Source of the DNA: Sabulibacter ruber
GTDB taxonomy: Bacteria > Bacteroidota > Bacteroidia > Cytophagales > Hymenobacteraceae
DNA: 64,000 nucleotides
Assembly: GCF_017355955.1 (NCBI RefSeq)
Contig: NZ_JAFFID010000005.1
Span: forward strand, 124,001 to 188,000
Direction of reading: 5' to 3'
In this document: positions 25,754 to 34,660 of the stretch, piece after piece
Layout: each line of letters starts with the position of its first letter
Numbering within the stretch: the first letter of the stretch is position 1
The notes under the pieces: generated by a model
The model's input: only the letters and a program-made list of their open reading frames with translations
What the model was told of the DNA's origin: nothing
Databases searched by the model: none
Translations under genes and position numbers: made by a program

Positions 25754-26188
25754 TTAGGCGCTTTTCAACGTGGCTTTCAAGGTCATCTCTGGCACAGAAG
25801 CCAGGGCTCTGGAGATTGGGCAACCTTCTTTCGCTTTCTGGGCCAGTTGCTGCAGTTCGTCATCAGACAGACCGGGCGCCTCCACTTCAGTGGTAAGGTC
25901 AATCTTACGGATGTACGGACCATTTTCCTGCCCTAAAAACACTTTCGCCTCGGTTCTCACCGAGGTGGCTGTTTTGCCGGCGCCTTCCAACAGGCTGCTC
26001 AGGAACATGGAGAAACAGCCCGCGTGGGCCGCGCCAATCAGTTCTTCTGGGTTTGTGCCGCTAACACCTTCCTCAAAGCGTGATCCAAAAGAGTAGCGCG
26101 CATCTAAGGTGCCGCTTTGGGTAGATACGGTTCCTTTGCCATCTTTCAGGCCGCCTTCCCAGACGCCTGTACCAGTGTTTGTTGCCAT
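25754..26188 (-). CDS. osmC: OsmC/Ohr-family peroxidase
   Basis: This 144-aa thiol-dependent organic hydroperoxide reductase of the OsmC branch has its two catalytic cysteines in AAHAGCFSMFL and KEGCPISRAL. The start MATNTGTGVWEGGLKDGKG is at the ATG 26186-26188; the frame upstream is open for 69 more codons but lacks conservation. It lies on the strand opposite the GH3-type gene, with a 307-bp divergent gap. Together with prx and bshA it suggests a well-equipped peroxide defence. Confidence 0.92.
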   Translation of the reverse strand: MATNTGTGVWEGGLKDGKGTVSTQSGTLDARYSFGSRFEEGVSGTNPEELIGAAHAGCFSMFLSSLLEGAGKTATSVRTEAKVFLGQENGPYIRKIDLTTEVEAPGLSDDELQQLAQKAKEGCPISRALASVPEMTLKATLKSA

Positions 26189-26495
26189 AGTTTTATCTTT
26201 TTGGTTTGGTTTCTTCAAAGTACTAAAAAAACCGGATATGGTTTTATACGGATGGTGTAAGGGAGTAAACCCATAACCTGTTTCTGGCAACCTACTGTGC
26301 GGAATAGGGCAGAGCCAACGGGTGCTCTGGTAGACGCCAGTCTGTTTTAAAGCCATTCTTCTAAAATCTGCCCAAAAACGGCTGCGCCGCCACATGAAGA
26401 GAACTAACGTAAGATTGCTATCTTTACCGCCATCAGGTACTGACCTATTCTGCGTTGTAAGCGTAGGAGGTGCCTATTTCTTTGAATGTCATTGC
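26189..26495. other. divergent gap between osmC and the GH3-type gene
   Basis: 307 bp carrying a copy of the dispersed palindrome at 26341-26382 and an AGAGC...GCTCT hairpin near 26313. A near-match to a -7 box (TATCTTTA) at about 26420 could serve the plus-strand gene. I see nothing else. Confidence 0.5.
26341..26382. repeat. dispersed GTTTT/AAAAC palindrome
   Basis: Copy: TCTGTTTTAAAGCCATTCTT, then CTAAAATCTGCCCAAAAACG. Confidence 0.7.
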
Positions 26496-27992
26496 ATGGG
26501 AATTAAAGCGTTCTTGAGTAAACCTTTGGCCGCCTGGACAGTTGCCCAGCAGAAAAGCTGGATGGAACAACCCGGCCAGGCACAACAACGGGTTTTTGAG
26601 TCGATTATCCGGAAAGGGGCTAACACCGCTTTCGGCAGAGATCACCATTTCAAGGACATTCAGACACCCAAGGATTTTGCCCAGGCCGTACCCGTGCGGG
26701 ACTACGAGGCCCTGAAACCCTACTTTGACCGACTCAAGAAAGGCGAACGCGACGTGCTCTGGCCCGGTTTGCCCTTGTACTTCGCCAAAACCTCGGGCAC
26801 TACCTCCGGTACCAAGTACATTCCCATCACCCAGGATTCCATCCCGAATCATATCAACGGGGCTAAAAACGCGCTGCTGAACTACATCCATGAAACCGGC
26901 CGAGCGCAGTTTCTGGACGGGAAACTGATTTTCCTGAGCGGTAGCCCGGTGTTGGAGCAAGTGGCAGGCATCAATACCGGTCGGCTCTCTGGCATTGTGA
27001 ACCACCACGTGCCGGGGTATCTGCGCACAAACCAACTGCCCAGCTATGAAACCAACTGCATTGAGGACTGGGAAACCAAGCTGGACGCCATTGTGCAGGA
27101 GACCATAAACGAGCGGATGACCTTGATCTCGGGTATTCCTCCGTGGGTGCAGATGTACTTTGACAAACTCATGGCCCGCACCGGCAAGCAGATCAAAGAC
27201 GTGTTTCCAGATTTCAACCTGTTTGTGTACGGTGGTGTGAACTTTGCCCCGTACCGGGCCAAATTGTTTGAGAGCATCGGGCGGAAGGTAGATTCCATTG
27301 AGACATTCCCCGCCTCCGAGGGCTTCTTCGCGTTCCAGAACCAGCAGGACGACCCCGGTTTGCTGTTGCTGGCCAACAGCGGCATCTTCTATGAGTTCAT
27401 CCCCGCTGAGGATTTCCATCTGCCCAGTCCGCGTCGCCTTACCCTGGCCGAGGTGCAGGTAGGAGTGAACTACGCGCTCATTGTGAACAGCAACGCCGGG
27501 CTGTGGGGCTACTCCATCGGCGATACCGTAAAATTTATCTCGCTGTTTCCGCACAAGCTGGTGGTGAGCGGCCGCTTGAAGCATTTTATTTCGGCTTTTG
27601 GGGAGCATGTGATTGGCGAGGAGGTGGAAAGTGCCCTGCAAGCCACCATGGCCGAGTTCCCCGAGGTAGCCGTGACGGAATTCACCGTGGCCCCGTACGT
27701 GAGCCAGGGCGAAGGTGCCTCTTACCATGAGTGGCTCATCGCCTTTGACACGCCGCCGCACGAGCCCGAGCGCTTCGCTAAGGCGCTGGACCAGCACCTG
27801 CGCAGGCGCAACACCTACTATGACGACCTTATCTCGGGCAACATCCTGTCCACCCTCAAGGTGACGCCGCTACCCCCCGATGCTTTCCAGCAGTACATGA
27901 AGCGCCAGGGCAAGTTGGGCGGCCAGAACAAAGTGCCCCGCCTGAGCAACGACCGTACCCTGGCCGAGGGCTTGCTGGAACTGGTACGGTAG
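26496..27992 (+). CDS. GH3-family acyl-adenylating enzyme
   Basis: This 498-aa member of the GH3 branch of the ANL superfamily (named after plant auxin-responsive GH3) should activate a carboxylic acid with ATP and may conjugate it to an amine. The ATP-binding loop is KTSGTTSGTKYIPIT near residue 98. Other conserved GH3 segments are FVYGGVNFAPY, SEGFFAFQN and GDTVKF. I chose the ATG at 26496, where family similarity begins; upstream codons read into the gap. Bacterial members have unknown substrates. It is monocistronic. Confidence 0.88.
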   Translation: MGIKAFLSKPLAAWTVAQQKSWMEQPGQAQQRVFESIIRKGANTAFGRDHHFKDIQTPKDFAQAVPVRDYEALKPYFDRLKKGERDVLWPGLPLYFAKTSGTTSGTKYIPITQDSIPNHINGAKNALLNYIHETGRAQFLDGKLIFLSGSPVLEQVAGINTGRLSGIVNHHVPGYLRTNQLPSYETNCIEDWETKLDAIVQETINERMTLISGIPPWVQMYFDKLMARTGKQIKDVFPDFNLFVYGGVNFAPYRAKLFESIGRKVDSIETFPASEGFFAFQNQQDDPGLLLLANSGIFYEFIPAEDFHLPSPRRLTLAEVQVGVNYALIVNSNAGLWGYSIGDTVKFISLFPHKLVVSGRLKHFISAFGEHVIGEEVESALQATMAEFPEVAVTEFTVAPYVSQGEGASYHEWLIAFDTPPHEPERFAKALDQHLRRRNTYYDDLISGNILSTLKVTPLPPDAFQQYMKRQGKLGGQNKVPRLSNDRTLAEGLLELVR

Positions 27993-28031
27993 TCTGTTTT
28001 AAGGCTGGTTTTGGTAAACCAAGGTGAAAAC
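27993..28031. repeat. dispersed GTTTT/AAAAC palindrome
   Basis: Copy right after the GH3 stop: TCTGTTTTAAGGCTGGTTTT, then GGTAAACCAAGGTGAAAAC. Confidence 0.7.
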
Positions 28032-28117
28032 GGCAGGTTGAAAAAGAATTTGTACTGGCTACTTGAGGGTGTACGGCCTGAATCAGGTCTTCTAAGCGAT
28101 TAATCCTAAGTCAATCC

Positions 28118-29404
28118 ATGCGAAACCGCTACCCGCAAGCCGCCAGAAAACTCCTACTACTGGTATTCTTCCTGCTGTTCGTGCTCCCGTTCACGTTCGG
28201 GCAGAGCAAAACCTTCACCAGAGACCAGTACCAGGAGGATTTCCTGTTTTTCTGGAAAACCATTGGCGAAGACTACGCTTACTTTGACAAAAAGCAAACC
28301 GATTGGAATAAGGTAAAAGACCTGTACCTGCGCCAACTGGACACTGTCTCCACCAACCGGCAGTTTGTCTCTTTGCTGGAACGCGCCTTCCATGAAATCT
28401 ATGACCATCATGCCTCGCTGAACACCAACACCAACTTTTCTCCACGTCTGGTGCCCTCCGGAACCGATCTCTGGGCCGAGTTTGTGAACGGCAAACCCAT
28501 AGTGCTGGAGGTGAGAAGAGGCTTGGGGGCCGAGAAAGTAGGAATGCAAGCCGGAATGGAAGTAGTTTCCGTCAACGATGTGCCGGTACAAGCCGCTTTG
28601 AGTCCATTTTTAGGAAAATCACTTAAAACCGTGGATGTGGAGGCGAAGAACTATGCCCTGCGCACTTTGCTGGCCGGTAACCACGTGCAGCCCCGGAAAA
28701 TCACCGTCCAGGAGAACGGAAAGCTGCGCACCTTTTACCCCGATGCACCCCAGATGCTGCTGGAGGACATTCAGTACCCTTCCAAAGTGGAAGCCCGCGA
28801 ACTCAACGGCATCGGGTACATCAAGATCAACAATTGCCTGTTTGACAATAGCCTCATTCCCGCCTTTGACAGTGTGCTGAACACTCTGACCAATACCAAA
28901 GCCCTGGTGCTGGACCTAAGGGAGACACCCAGCGGCGGAAACACCACGGTGGCCCGGGCCATTCTGGGTAGGTTCATCACCAAAGACGAGTACTACCAAA
29001 AGCATGAACTCACCGCCGAGGAGCGCCAGTACGGCGTGAAACGGAGTTGGGTAGAGATTGCCTCGCCGCGGGGGAATGTCTATCGCAAACCCTTGGCGGT
29101 GCTGGTCGGTCATTGGACCGGGAGCGTGGGAGAGGGTATCACCATCGCGTTTGACGGCATGAAGCGGGGTACTATCATTGGGAGCAGACTTGCCGGCCTG
29201 AGTGGCGCCATTTACTCGTATCAATTGCCCAATACCCGCCTCGGTTTCTCTTTCCCCGTGGAAAAACTGTTCCATGTGAACGGCTCACCGCGGGAAAACT
29301 ATTCACCGGCCATGTTGGTTGATCTTACAAAGGAAAGTGCTGGCCCTGAAAAGGATGTGGTGCTGGAAAAAGCAATCACTTTCCTGAACGGGAAGAAAAA
29401 GTGA
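28118..29404 (+). CDS. S41-family (tail-specific) serine peptidase
   Basis: This 428-aa protein is exported, with a signal peptide ending PFTFGQ. A helical N-terminal region is followed by a PDZ-like segment (EKVGMQAGMEVVSVNDVPVQ, about 145-165). The S41 catalytic domain then has the substrate strand LNGIGYIKINN, the ALVLDLRETPSGG core and the nucleophile serine in TGSVGEGITIAFDG near residue 337. Such periplasmic proteases are CtpA/Tsp or tricorn-core relatives; this one has the layout of the Bacteroidota secreted type. The gene is monocistronic, with dispersed palindromes on both sides. Confidence 0.9.
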   Translation: MRNRYPQAARKLLLLVFFLLFVLPFTFGQSKTFTRDQYQEDFLFFWKTIGEDYAYFDKKQTDWNKVKDLYLRQLDTVSTNRQFVSLLERAFHEIYDHHASLNTNTNFSPRLVPSGTDLWAEFVNGKPIVLEVRRGLGAEKVGMQAGMEVVSVNDVPVQAALSPFLGKSLKTVDVEAKNYALRTLLAGNHVQPRKITVQENGKLRTFYPDAPQMLLEDIQYPSKVEARELNGIGYIKINNCLFDNSLIPAFDSVLNTLTNTKALVLDLRETPSGGNTTVARAILGRFITKDEYYQKHELTAEERQYGVKRSWVEIASPRGNVYRKPLAVLVGHWTGSVGEGITIAFDGMKRGTIIGSRLAGLSGAIYSYQLPNTRLGFSFPVEKLFHVNGSPRENYSPAMLVDLTKESAGPEKDVVLEKAITFLNGKKK

Positions 29405-29446
29405 ACTGGTTTCACCCTGTTTTCCGAGAAGTAGGCCTATAACGGG
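29405..29446. repeat. dispersed GTTTT/AAAAC palindrome
   Basis: Copy after the S41 stop: ACTGGTTTCACCCTGTTTTC, then CGAGAAGTAGGCCTATAACG. Confidence 0.65.
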
Positions 29447-29482
29447 ATTTGGTTCAGAATTAAAGCCTTAGGATCTTATAAG

Positions 29483-29905
29483 ATGAAGTCTGCTTTCCCT
29501 TTCTTATTAGGCATCATTCTAATTATTGTGAGTAATATTATTGGTCACTATAAACCGTCATTTTCTCTTATGGCAACGGCTGTTTTGCCTTTTATTATTG
29601 TAGGCACCTTAAATATCAGGCTTTATAAAACAAAATTCCTTTTAACTGTGATGTATGGTTATGGAATCATACTTTTCAATGATTGGCTAGTCAGAGTATA
29701 TGCTTGGGGAATTCATGATCAGTTAAAAAAAGATGTAATCTTACTGCTTTCAATAATTGCCTTTATTCTTTGTAGCGGGTGTATGTTAATTTATTCTTTT
29801 ACAAGAACTGCAGCTGTAGAAAAGAAGACGGCAAACAGACTGAAAAATTCAGGTAGTGTGGTTGTGTGTGGAGCATTTGCCCAGCCTTTTACTTCGTATT
29901 TCTAA
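29483..29905 (+). CDS. AT-rich membrane protein, 140 aa
   Basis: The protein has four hydrophobic helices (FLLGIILIIVSNIIG, LMATAVLPFIIVGTLNI, FLLTVMYGYGIILFN, ILLLSIIAFILCSGCMLIY) with a basic loop. I recognise no family. The DNA is strikingly AT-rich compared with dxr and the S41 gene on either side, and the gene sits between two dispersed palindromes. That suggests recent acquisition or a fast-evolving orphan. The last 20 residues (SGSVVVCGAFAQPFTSYF) look unlike the rest; a late frameshift is possible. Confidence 0.6.
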   Translation: MKSAFPFLLGIILIIVSNIIGHYKPSFSLMATAVLPFIIVGTLNIRLYKTKFLLTVMYGYGIILFNDWLVRVYAWGIHDQLKKDVILLLSIIAFILCSGCMLIYSFTRTAAVEKKTANRLKNSGSVVVCGAFAQPFTSYF

Positions 29906-29972
29906 TCGACCTATAAAATTACAGGCTTCCAGCAATCTATCTGAACCGAATTGCAGAGGAAAAGAAAGAAAC

Positions 29973-30015
29973 TCCTGTTTTTAACCTAATTTCGCAGAAA
30001 CAGACCGAAAATCGG
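29973..30015. repeat. dispersed GTTTT/AAAAC palindrome
   Basis: Copy just upstream of dxr: TCCTGTTTTTAACCTAATTT, then CGCAGAAACAGACCGAAAAT; it may overlap the dxr promoter. Confidence 0.6.
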
Positions 30016-30031
30016 TATTTAAGAAGAGTAC

Positions 30032-31186
30032 ATGAAGAAACGAGTAGCCATTCTTGGCTCAACGGGCTCTATAGGCACACAGGCGCTGGAAGTGATTCAG
30101 GCGCAGCCGCAGGCGTTTGAGGTGGAGGTGCTCACGGCCCATTCCAACGCAGATTTACTTATCGCGCAGGCCATCGCCTTCCAGCCCAACGTGGTGGTCA
30201 TCACCAAAGACGAGCTGTACGACCAGGTGCGCGATGCGCTGGAATCCTATCCTATCAAAGTGTACGCCGGCATGAACGCCGTGAACGGCGTGGTGCAGAT
30301 GGACACCGTGGACATTGTGCTCACCGCCATGGTAGGCTACGCGGGACTCCAACCCACCATCAAAGCCATTGAGGCGGGCAAAACCATCGCCCTGGCAAAC
30401 AAAGAGACGCTGGTAGTGGCCGGGCAGCTGATTACCGATCTGGCCCGCGAGAAAGGCGTGAACATTTACCCGGTAGATTCTGAGCACAGCGCCATTTTCC
30501 AGTGCCTGGCCGGGGAGTTCCACAACCCCATTGAGAAAATCATCCTGACCGCCTCAGGCGGACCGTTCCGGGGTCGGGATAGAGCGTATCTCCAAACGGT
30601 GACCAAGGCACAGGCGTTGAAGCACCCCAACTGGGACATGGGTGCCAAAATCACCATAGATTCGGCCTCGCTCATGAACAAAGGGCTGGAGGTGATTGAA
30701 GCCAAATGGCTCTTCGGGTTGCGCAACGACCAGATAGAAGTAGTGGTGCACCCACAATCTATTGTGCATTCGCTCGTTCAGTTTGAAGACGGCTCTTTGA
30801 AGGCGCAGATGGGCTTGCCCGATATGAAGCTGCCCATCCAGTACGCCCTGAATTACCCTAATCGCTTGAAAGCAGATTTCCCCCGGTTCAACTTCCTCAA
30901 CTATCCGCAACTCACCTTTGAGCAACCAGATCTGGAGACGTTCCAGAACCTGGGACTGGCGTTTGCGGCCATGGAAAAAGGCGGCAATGCCCCGTGTGTG
31001 CTGAACGCGGCCAACGAAGTGGCGGTGGCGGCTTTTCTGCGCGAGGAGATTGGCTTTTTGGAGATGTCTGATCTCATCTCTGACTGTCTCGCTAAAGTTG
31101 CGTATATTGCCAAACCTTCTTTGGAGGATTTCGTGCAAACCGATCAGGAAACGCGGCAAATGGCGTTGAGCCTGATGCAGGCGTAA
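30032..31186 (+). CDS. dxr: 1-deoxy-D-xylulose 5-phosphate reductoisomerase
   Basis: This is the second enzyme of the non-mevalonate (MEP) isoprenoid pathway; it converts DXP to MEP with NADPH and a divalent metal. At 384 aa it has standard length. The NADPH loop GSTGSIGTQ is at residues 9-17, ANKETLVVAG about 120, and the metal/substrate motifs DSEHSAIFQ and SLMNKGLEVIEA follow. It lies 87 bp upstream of rseP on the same strand, a neighbourhood also seen in other bacteria, so the two are probably one transcript. Confidence 0.98.
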   Translation: MKKRVAILGSTGSIGTQALEVIQAQPQAFEVEVLTAHSNADLLIAQAIAFQPNVVVITKDELYDQVRDALESYPIKVYAGMNAVNGVVQMDTVDIVLTAMVGYAGLQPTIKAIEAGKTIALANKETLVVAGQLITDLAREKGVNIYPVDSEHSAIFQCLAGEFHNPIEKIILTASGGPFRGRDRAYLQTVTKAQALKHPNWDMGAKITIDSASLMNKGLEVIEAKWLFGLRNDQIEVVVHPQSIVHSLVQFEDGSLKAQMGLPDMKLPIQYALNYPNRLKADFPRFNFLNYPQLTFEQPDLETFQNLGLAFAAMEKGGNAPCVLNAANEVAVAAFLREEIGFLEMSDLISDCLAKVAYIAKPSLEDFVQTDQETRQMALSLMQA

Positions 31187-31273
31187 TTCTTTTCCAAAAC
31201 AGACGACTAAAATAAACACAAACCGTTGAGGTACAGAACTGATACCTGAACGAATACCTCATAACTTCTTTCA

Positions 31274-32587
31274 ATGGATGCATTAGTAATGGCCGGCCAG
31301 TTGATTCTGGGCCTGACCATCTTAGTAGGAATACATGAACTGGGCCACATGCTCACGGCCAAATGGTTTGGGATGCGCGTGGAGAAATACGCCATCGGGT
31401 TCCCGCCCAAACTGGTGAGCAAACAAGTTGGCGAGACGGAGTACATGATTGGCATGATTCCGCTGGGCGGATTCGTGAAGATCTCCGGCATGGTAGACGA
31501 GTCTTTGGACACGGCCATGCTGTCGCAGGAGCCGCAACCTTGGGAGTTCCGAGCCAAACCAGCCTGGCAGCGCCTTATTGTGATGATGGGCGGCATCATT
31601 TTCAACGTAATCACCGGTATCATCATCTTCGCGGCTTTGACTTACATGTACGGTGAGAGCTATTTGCTGGCCAAAGACGTGCAGTACGGCATTGAAACCA
31701 ACGAGATTGGCGAGCAGATTGGCCTGCGCGACGGCGACAAGATTGTGGCCATCAACGGCAAACCCCTGGTAGAGTTCCAGGATGTGTATAGCCCCGATGT
31801 GCTGTTAGGGCAAAACGCCTCTTATACCGTAGAGCGCAACGGCCAGCAGGTTCAGGTGCCAGTTCCCGGTAACCTGATTGACAAACTAGCCGACGGTGAC
31901 AAAGCGGGCTTCATCATGCCCCGTGAGCCGTTTGCCGTAGAAAACGTGAAGGCCAAGAGCCCGGCCTCGGCGGCGGGTCTGCAACCCGGTGACCGCATCA
32001 CCAAAGTAGGCAACCAACCGGTGCAGTTCTTCCATGAATTCCAGCAGGCGCTGCAGGCAAACAAAGGCAAGAAAATAGCCCTGCAGGTTGAGCGCAACGG
32101 CCAGCCCGTTACCTTGAACACCACGGTAGACGAAGACGGTACCATTGGGTTCTATCCTAGAATGCTGTTGCCGCGTGCTACCCGTGAGTACGGTCTGTTG
32201 GCCTCCATTCCGGTGGGCGCAGAGAAAGCCTTTGGGGTGATCACCACCAACATCAAAGGGTTCGCGAAGATTTTCCGGGCGGAGGTTTCTCCGTCTAAGG
32301 CGTTGAGCGGCCCAATTGGCATTGCGCAGATTTTCGGGGGTAATTTCTCCTGGATCAACTTCTGGGCCATCACCGCCATGTTGTCTATGGTGCTGGCGTT
32401 CATGAACTTCCTGCCTATTCCGGCGTTGGACGGCGGACACGTGATGTTCCTGACCTACGAGATGATCTCGGGCCGCAAGCCTTCTGACAAGTTCCTGGAG
32501 AACGCCCAGAAAGTAGGCATGGTCTTGTTGCTGGGGCTTATGGGCTTTGCCATCTTCAATGACTTCTTTAAGCTGTTGTTCAGATAA
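31274..32587 (+). CDS. rseP: site-2 intramembrane zinc protease RseP
   Basis: This 437-aa inner-membrane protease has the zinc motif HELGH at residues 21-25 in the first transmembrane helix and the partner motif PIPALDGGHVMF near residue 380. Two PDZ domains lie between (EIGEQIGLRDGDKIVAINGK and SPASAAGLQPGDRITKVGN). RseP cleaves anti-sigma factors and leftover signal peptides within the membrane. It follows dxr. A weak hairpin (32631-32653) lies behind it. Confidence 0.97.
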   Translation: MDALVMAGQLILGLTILVGIHELGHMLTAKWFGMRVEKYAIGFPPKLVSKQVGETEYMIGMIPLGGFVKISGMVDESLDTAMLSQEPQPWEFRAKPAWQRLIVMMGGIIFNVITGIIIFAALTYMYGESYLLAKDVQYGIETNEIGEQIGLRDGDKIVAINGKPLVEFQDVYSPDVLLGQNASYTVERNGQQVQVPVPGNLIDKLADGDKAGFIMPREPFAVENVKAKSPASAAGLQPGDRITKVGNQPVQFFHEFQQALQANKGKKIALQVERNGQPVTLNTTVDEDGTIGFYPRMLLPRATREYGLLASIPVGAEKAFGVITTNIKGFAKIFRAEVSPSKALSGPIGIAQIFGGNFSWINFWAITAMLSMVLAFMNFLPIPALDGGHVMFLTYEMISGRKPSDKFLENAQKVGMVLLLGLMGFAIFNDFFKLLFR

Positions 32588-32630
32588 GTAGTACCAAAAC
32601 AGGCATTCTGTTGATAAATAATTGCCAGGG

Positions 32631-32653
32631 AAGACGCACGATGAGGGCGTCTT
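32631..32653 (+). terminator. possible terminator after rseP
   Basis: 7-bp stem AAGACGC...GCGTCTT with a 9-nt loop, followed by TCTCTGTTT. Weak. Confidence 0.4.
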
Positions 32654-32675
32654 TCTCTGTTTATAGGGGAAGAGT

Positions 32676-33197
32676 ATGAGTAAGATGAAGATGTTGGCAG
32701 TTACGCCTAAGTTCTGGCTGAGCCTGTTGGCGGCACTGTGGTTGCCGGTGGCGGCTTGGGCCCACGATTTCCACACGAGCATTACCGATGCCCGCTACAA
32801 CCCCAAGAATCAAACCTATGAGCTTTCGGTGAGGGTGTTCGCCGATGACCTGGAGGAAGCCCTGAGCCGCCGGCACAAAACCACCGTTCGCCTGGACCGG
32901 TCTGAGCGGGTGAACAAGCTAATGGCCGAGTACCTGCAAACCCATCTGGCTATTTCCACGGTGAAAGGCACCCGGGCGGCGCAGAAGTTTGTAGGGGCCC
33001 AGGAAGAAGCCGATGCCATTTGGCTGTACGTGGAGATTCCGGCCGGTAAAATGCCCAGCGGACAGGTTTGGGTGCAGAATGCGCTGCTCACCGAGGTGTT
33101 TGATGACCAGACCAACATCCTGAACCTGGAGGTGGCAGGCAAGAAGCGGTCGGTGTTGTGCCGCACCGGAGAAACGCAGCAAGTGGTTTCTTTGTGA
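32676..33197 (+). CDS. DUF6702 family periplasmic protein
   Basis: This 173-aa exported protein has a signal peptide ending VAAWA, then HDFHTSITDARYNPKNQTYE, the hallmark start of DUF6702 proteins (a conserved HxFHxS..E-type opening). The rest is a two-layer beta-rich domain (IWLYVEIPAGKMPSGQVWVQN, LTEVFDDQTNILNLEV). The function of the family is unknown; it is often near metalloproteases or transporters. It is encoded 88 bp after rseP and may share its transcript. Confidence 0.85.
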   Translation: MSKMKMLAVTPKFWLSLLAALWLPVAAWAHDFHTSITDARYNPKNQTYELSVRVFADDLEEALSRRHKTTVRLDRSERVNKLMAEYLQTHLAISTVKGTRAAQKFVGAQEEADAIWLYVEIPAGKMPSGQVWVQNALLTEVFDDQTNILNLEVAGKKRSVLCRTGETQQVVSL

Positions 33198-33503
33198 GTC
33201 TTGGAGCCCCTAGTTCCTGAAGGCAGGGTAGCAAAATAGGGCTCTTTTGTTCCGCCAAAACAATGTAAAGCTTGCGGTTTTACTTCCAATTGTGGCGGCT
33301 ATTCTTTAGTTTTAGATAGGAAAAGTAGATTGAAATCAGGTAAGCCGGTGTGATTCCATCTGGCCGAGAAAGGTGCAAGAGAAACCTTGTATGTTGCATT
33401 TTCGGTCAACGTGAATTTCGTTAATGATGCTGTTTTTGTCTCAGGAGAGGAGAGGGGTAAGCGAGCGGGGAGGCATGGTTAATGTTCGTTTTAAAATTAT
33501 TTT
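33198..33503. other. 306-bp gap with weak terminator
   Basis: A GAGCCCCTA...TAGGGCTC hairpin (33204-33244) followed by TTTTGTT may end the DUF6702 transcript. The rest is leader DNA of the next gene; I see no gene or repeat. Confidence 0.45.
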
Positions 33504-34319
33504 ATGAGAAAAAGCTTCCTTCAGGTAGCTGGATTATTACTGGGGTTGGGTGTGAGTAGCTGTTCTTCTGTGTACATGCCCAACGTACCAAACACCCCAA
33601 TGCTAACGGCCAAAGGCGAATTGAGCACCGGCGGCCATATCACCCTCAAAGGCAATGCGAGTTTCAACTCGGCGTACGCGGTCACAGACCATATTGGTGT
33701 GCTGGTAGGCGGGGCCATGATGAACAGCAACAAAGACAAAAAGGATTTCCGGCACAACCTGCTGGAGGCGGGCGGAGGGTACTTCACCACCTTTGGACCG
33801 AACAAAAACCGTATTCTTGAAATTTACGCAGGTTTGGGCCGGGGCAGCAGTGACCGTACCTACAAAGACAGAACCCCCGAGGGGCTTGTCACCTATGACC
33901 GGCAGGAAACTACTTTCAACAAGTATTTCATGCAGGTGAACTACTCTTCCAAGAAAAAACGATTGTTAAGATTATTCGGGTCTGAGCACACGCTCAACTA
34001 CGGTACTGCCCTGCGATTGAGCTACCTGACCATGAATGAATTCTACCGCAACGATATTGCCCAACCCAAAGAAGACAACATTTTCTTTGAGCCCATCTTC
34101 TACACGCGCATGTCTTTGACGCCGGCCATTCAGTTGCAGTACACCAGCGGCAGTAACTTCGGGCTCAAGAACCGTGAGTTTATGACGGCCGGCAACTCAG
34201 TGTTCAGCATTGGGTTCATTGTGAACGTGGGAGGCTTGAAACTGAAGAAAGACCCGCCAAGACCAGAAGACAGAACCCCTGCCTTGCCGCAAATCAGGAA
34301 AGGAACAATCAAGCTATAG
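33504..34319 (+). CDS. outer-membrane beta-barrel-like lipoprotein
   Basis: This 271-aa lipoprotein has its lipobox cysteine at about residue 20 (LGVSSC). The mature chain is made of alternating short amphipathic strands and tight turns (HITLKGNASFNSAYAVTDH, ILEIYAGLGRGSSDRTYKD, SVFSIGFIVNVGGLKLKK), as in small outer-membrane barrels. It is not assignable to a named family. Monocistronic with its own terminator. Function unknown. Confidence 0.7.
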   Translation: MRKSFLQVAGLLLGLGVSSCSSVYMPNVPNTPMLTAKGELSTGGHITLKGNASFNSAYAVTDHIGVLVGGAMMNSNKDKKDFRHNLLEAGGGYFTTFGPNKNRILEIYAGLGRGSSDRTYKDRTPEGLVTYDRQETTFNKYFMQVNYSSKKKRLLRLFGSEHTLNYGTALRLSYLTMNEFYRNDIAQPKEDNIFFEPIFYTRMSLTPAIQLQYTSGSNFGLKNREFMTAGNSVFSIGFIVNVGGLKLKKDPPRPEDRTPALPQIRKGTIKL

Positions 34320-34360
34320 TAGGTCAACCTGTTGCATAGCAGCTAAGTAATCAATGCCAT

Positions 34361-34396
34361 AATGCTACTCTCCATGTTCTAAAGGAGAGTAGCATT
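34361..34396 (+). terminator. rho-independent terminator
   Basis: 13-bp perfect stem AATGCTACTCTCC (34361-34373) with complement 34384-34396, followed by TTTTGTTTT; it ends the barrel lipoprotein gene. Confidence 0.85.
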
Positions 34397-34442
34397 TTTG
34401 TTTTCAGGTACTTAAGCGAAAAATAAGGAAAAAATAAATCGT

Positions 34443-34484
34443 CCTGTTTTAAGGTTATTTTCTGGGAGACAGGTCAGAAATAGG
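34443..34484. repeat. dispersed GTTTT/AAAAC palindrome
   Basis: Copy: CCTGTTTTAAGGTTATTTTC, then TGGGAGACAGGTCAGAAATA. Confidence 0.65.
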
Positions 34485-34592
34485 ATTATTTAGAATAAGA
34501 AGGTTTGGGAGCTAGGGCGGATTTCCCTGGTTGTTAAAACTTCATGTAAGTTGTTGCAACTCTGGTTGGATAGATGTTGGCAGAAACTAAAA

Positions 34593-34636
34593 AAGCGATT
34601 CGGGGGTGTTTTCGCTAAAACACCCCCGAATCGCTT
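34593..34636 (-). terminator. rho-independent terminator of the OmpA gene, palindrome-like
   Basis: 20-bp perfect stem AAGCGATTCGGGGGTGTTTT with loop CGCT. The GGGGGTGTTTT / AAAACACCCCC core resembles the perfect copies of the dispersed palindrome. Confidence 0.85.
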
Positions 34637-34660
34637 CACTGTTTAAAGCTTAATTGAGTA

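Larger units (their letters stand above)
34320..34660. other. convergent gap with two terminators and a repeat
   Basis: 341 bp between converging genes. It holds the terminator of the barrel gene (34361-34396), a dispersed palindrome (34443-34484) and the terminator of the OmpA gene (34593-34636). No gene seen. Confidence 0.7.

Noticed and set aside
26445-27797. 450-codon open frame on the minus strand opposite the GH3-type gene
   Set aside because: It is the antisense shadow of a well-recognised gene; the product is rich in His/Gly/Val with no domain, as expected from GC-rich codon bias.
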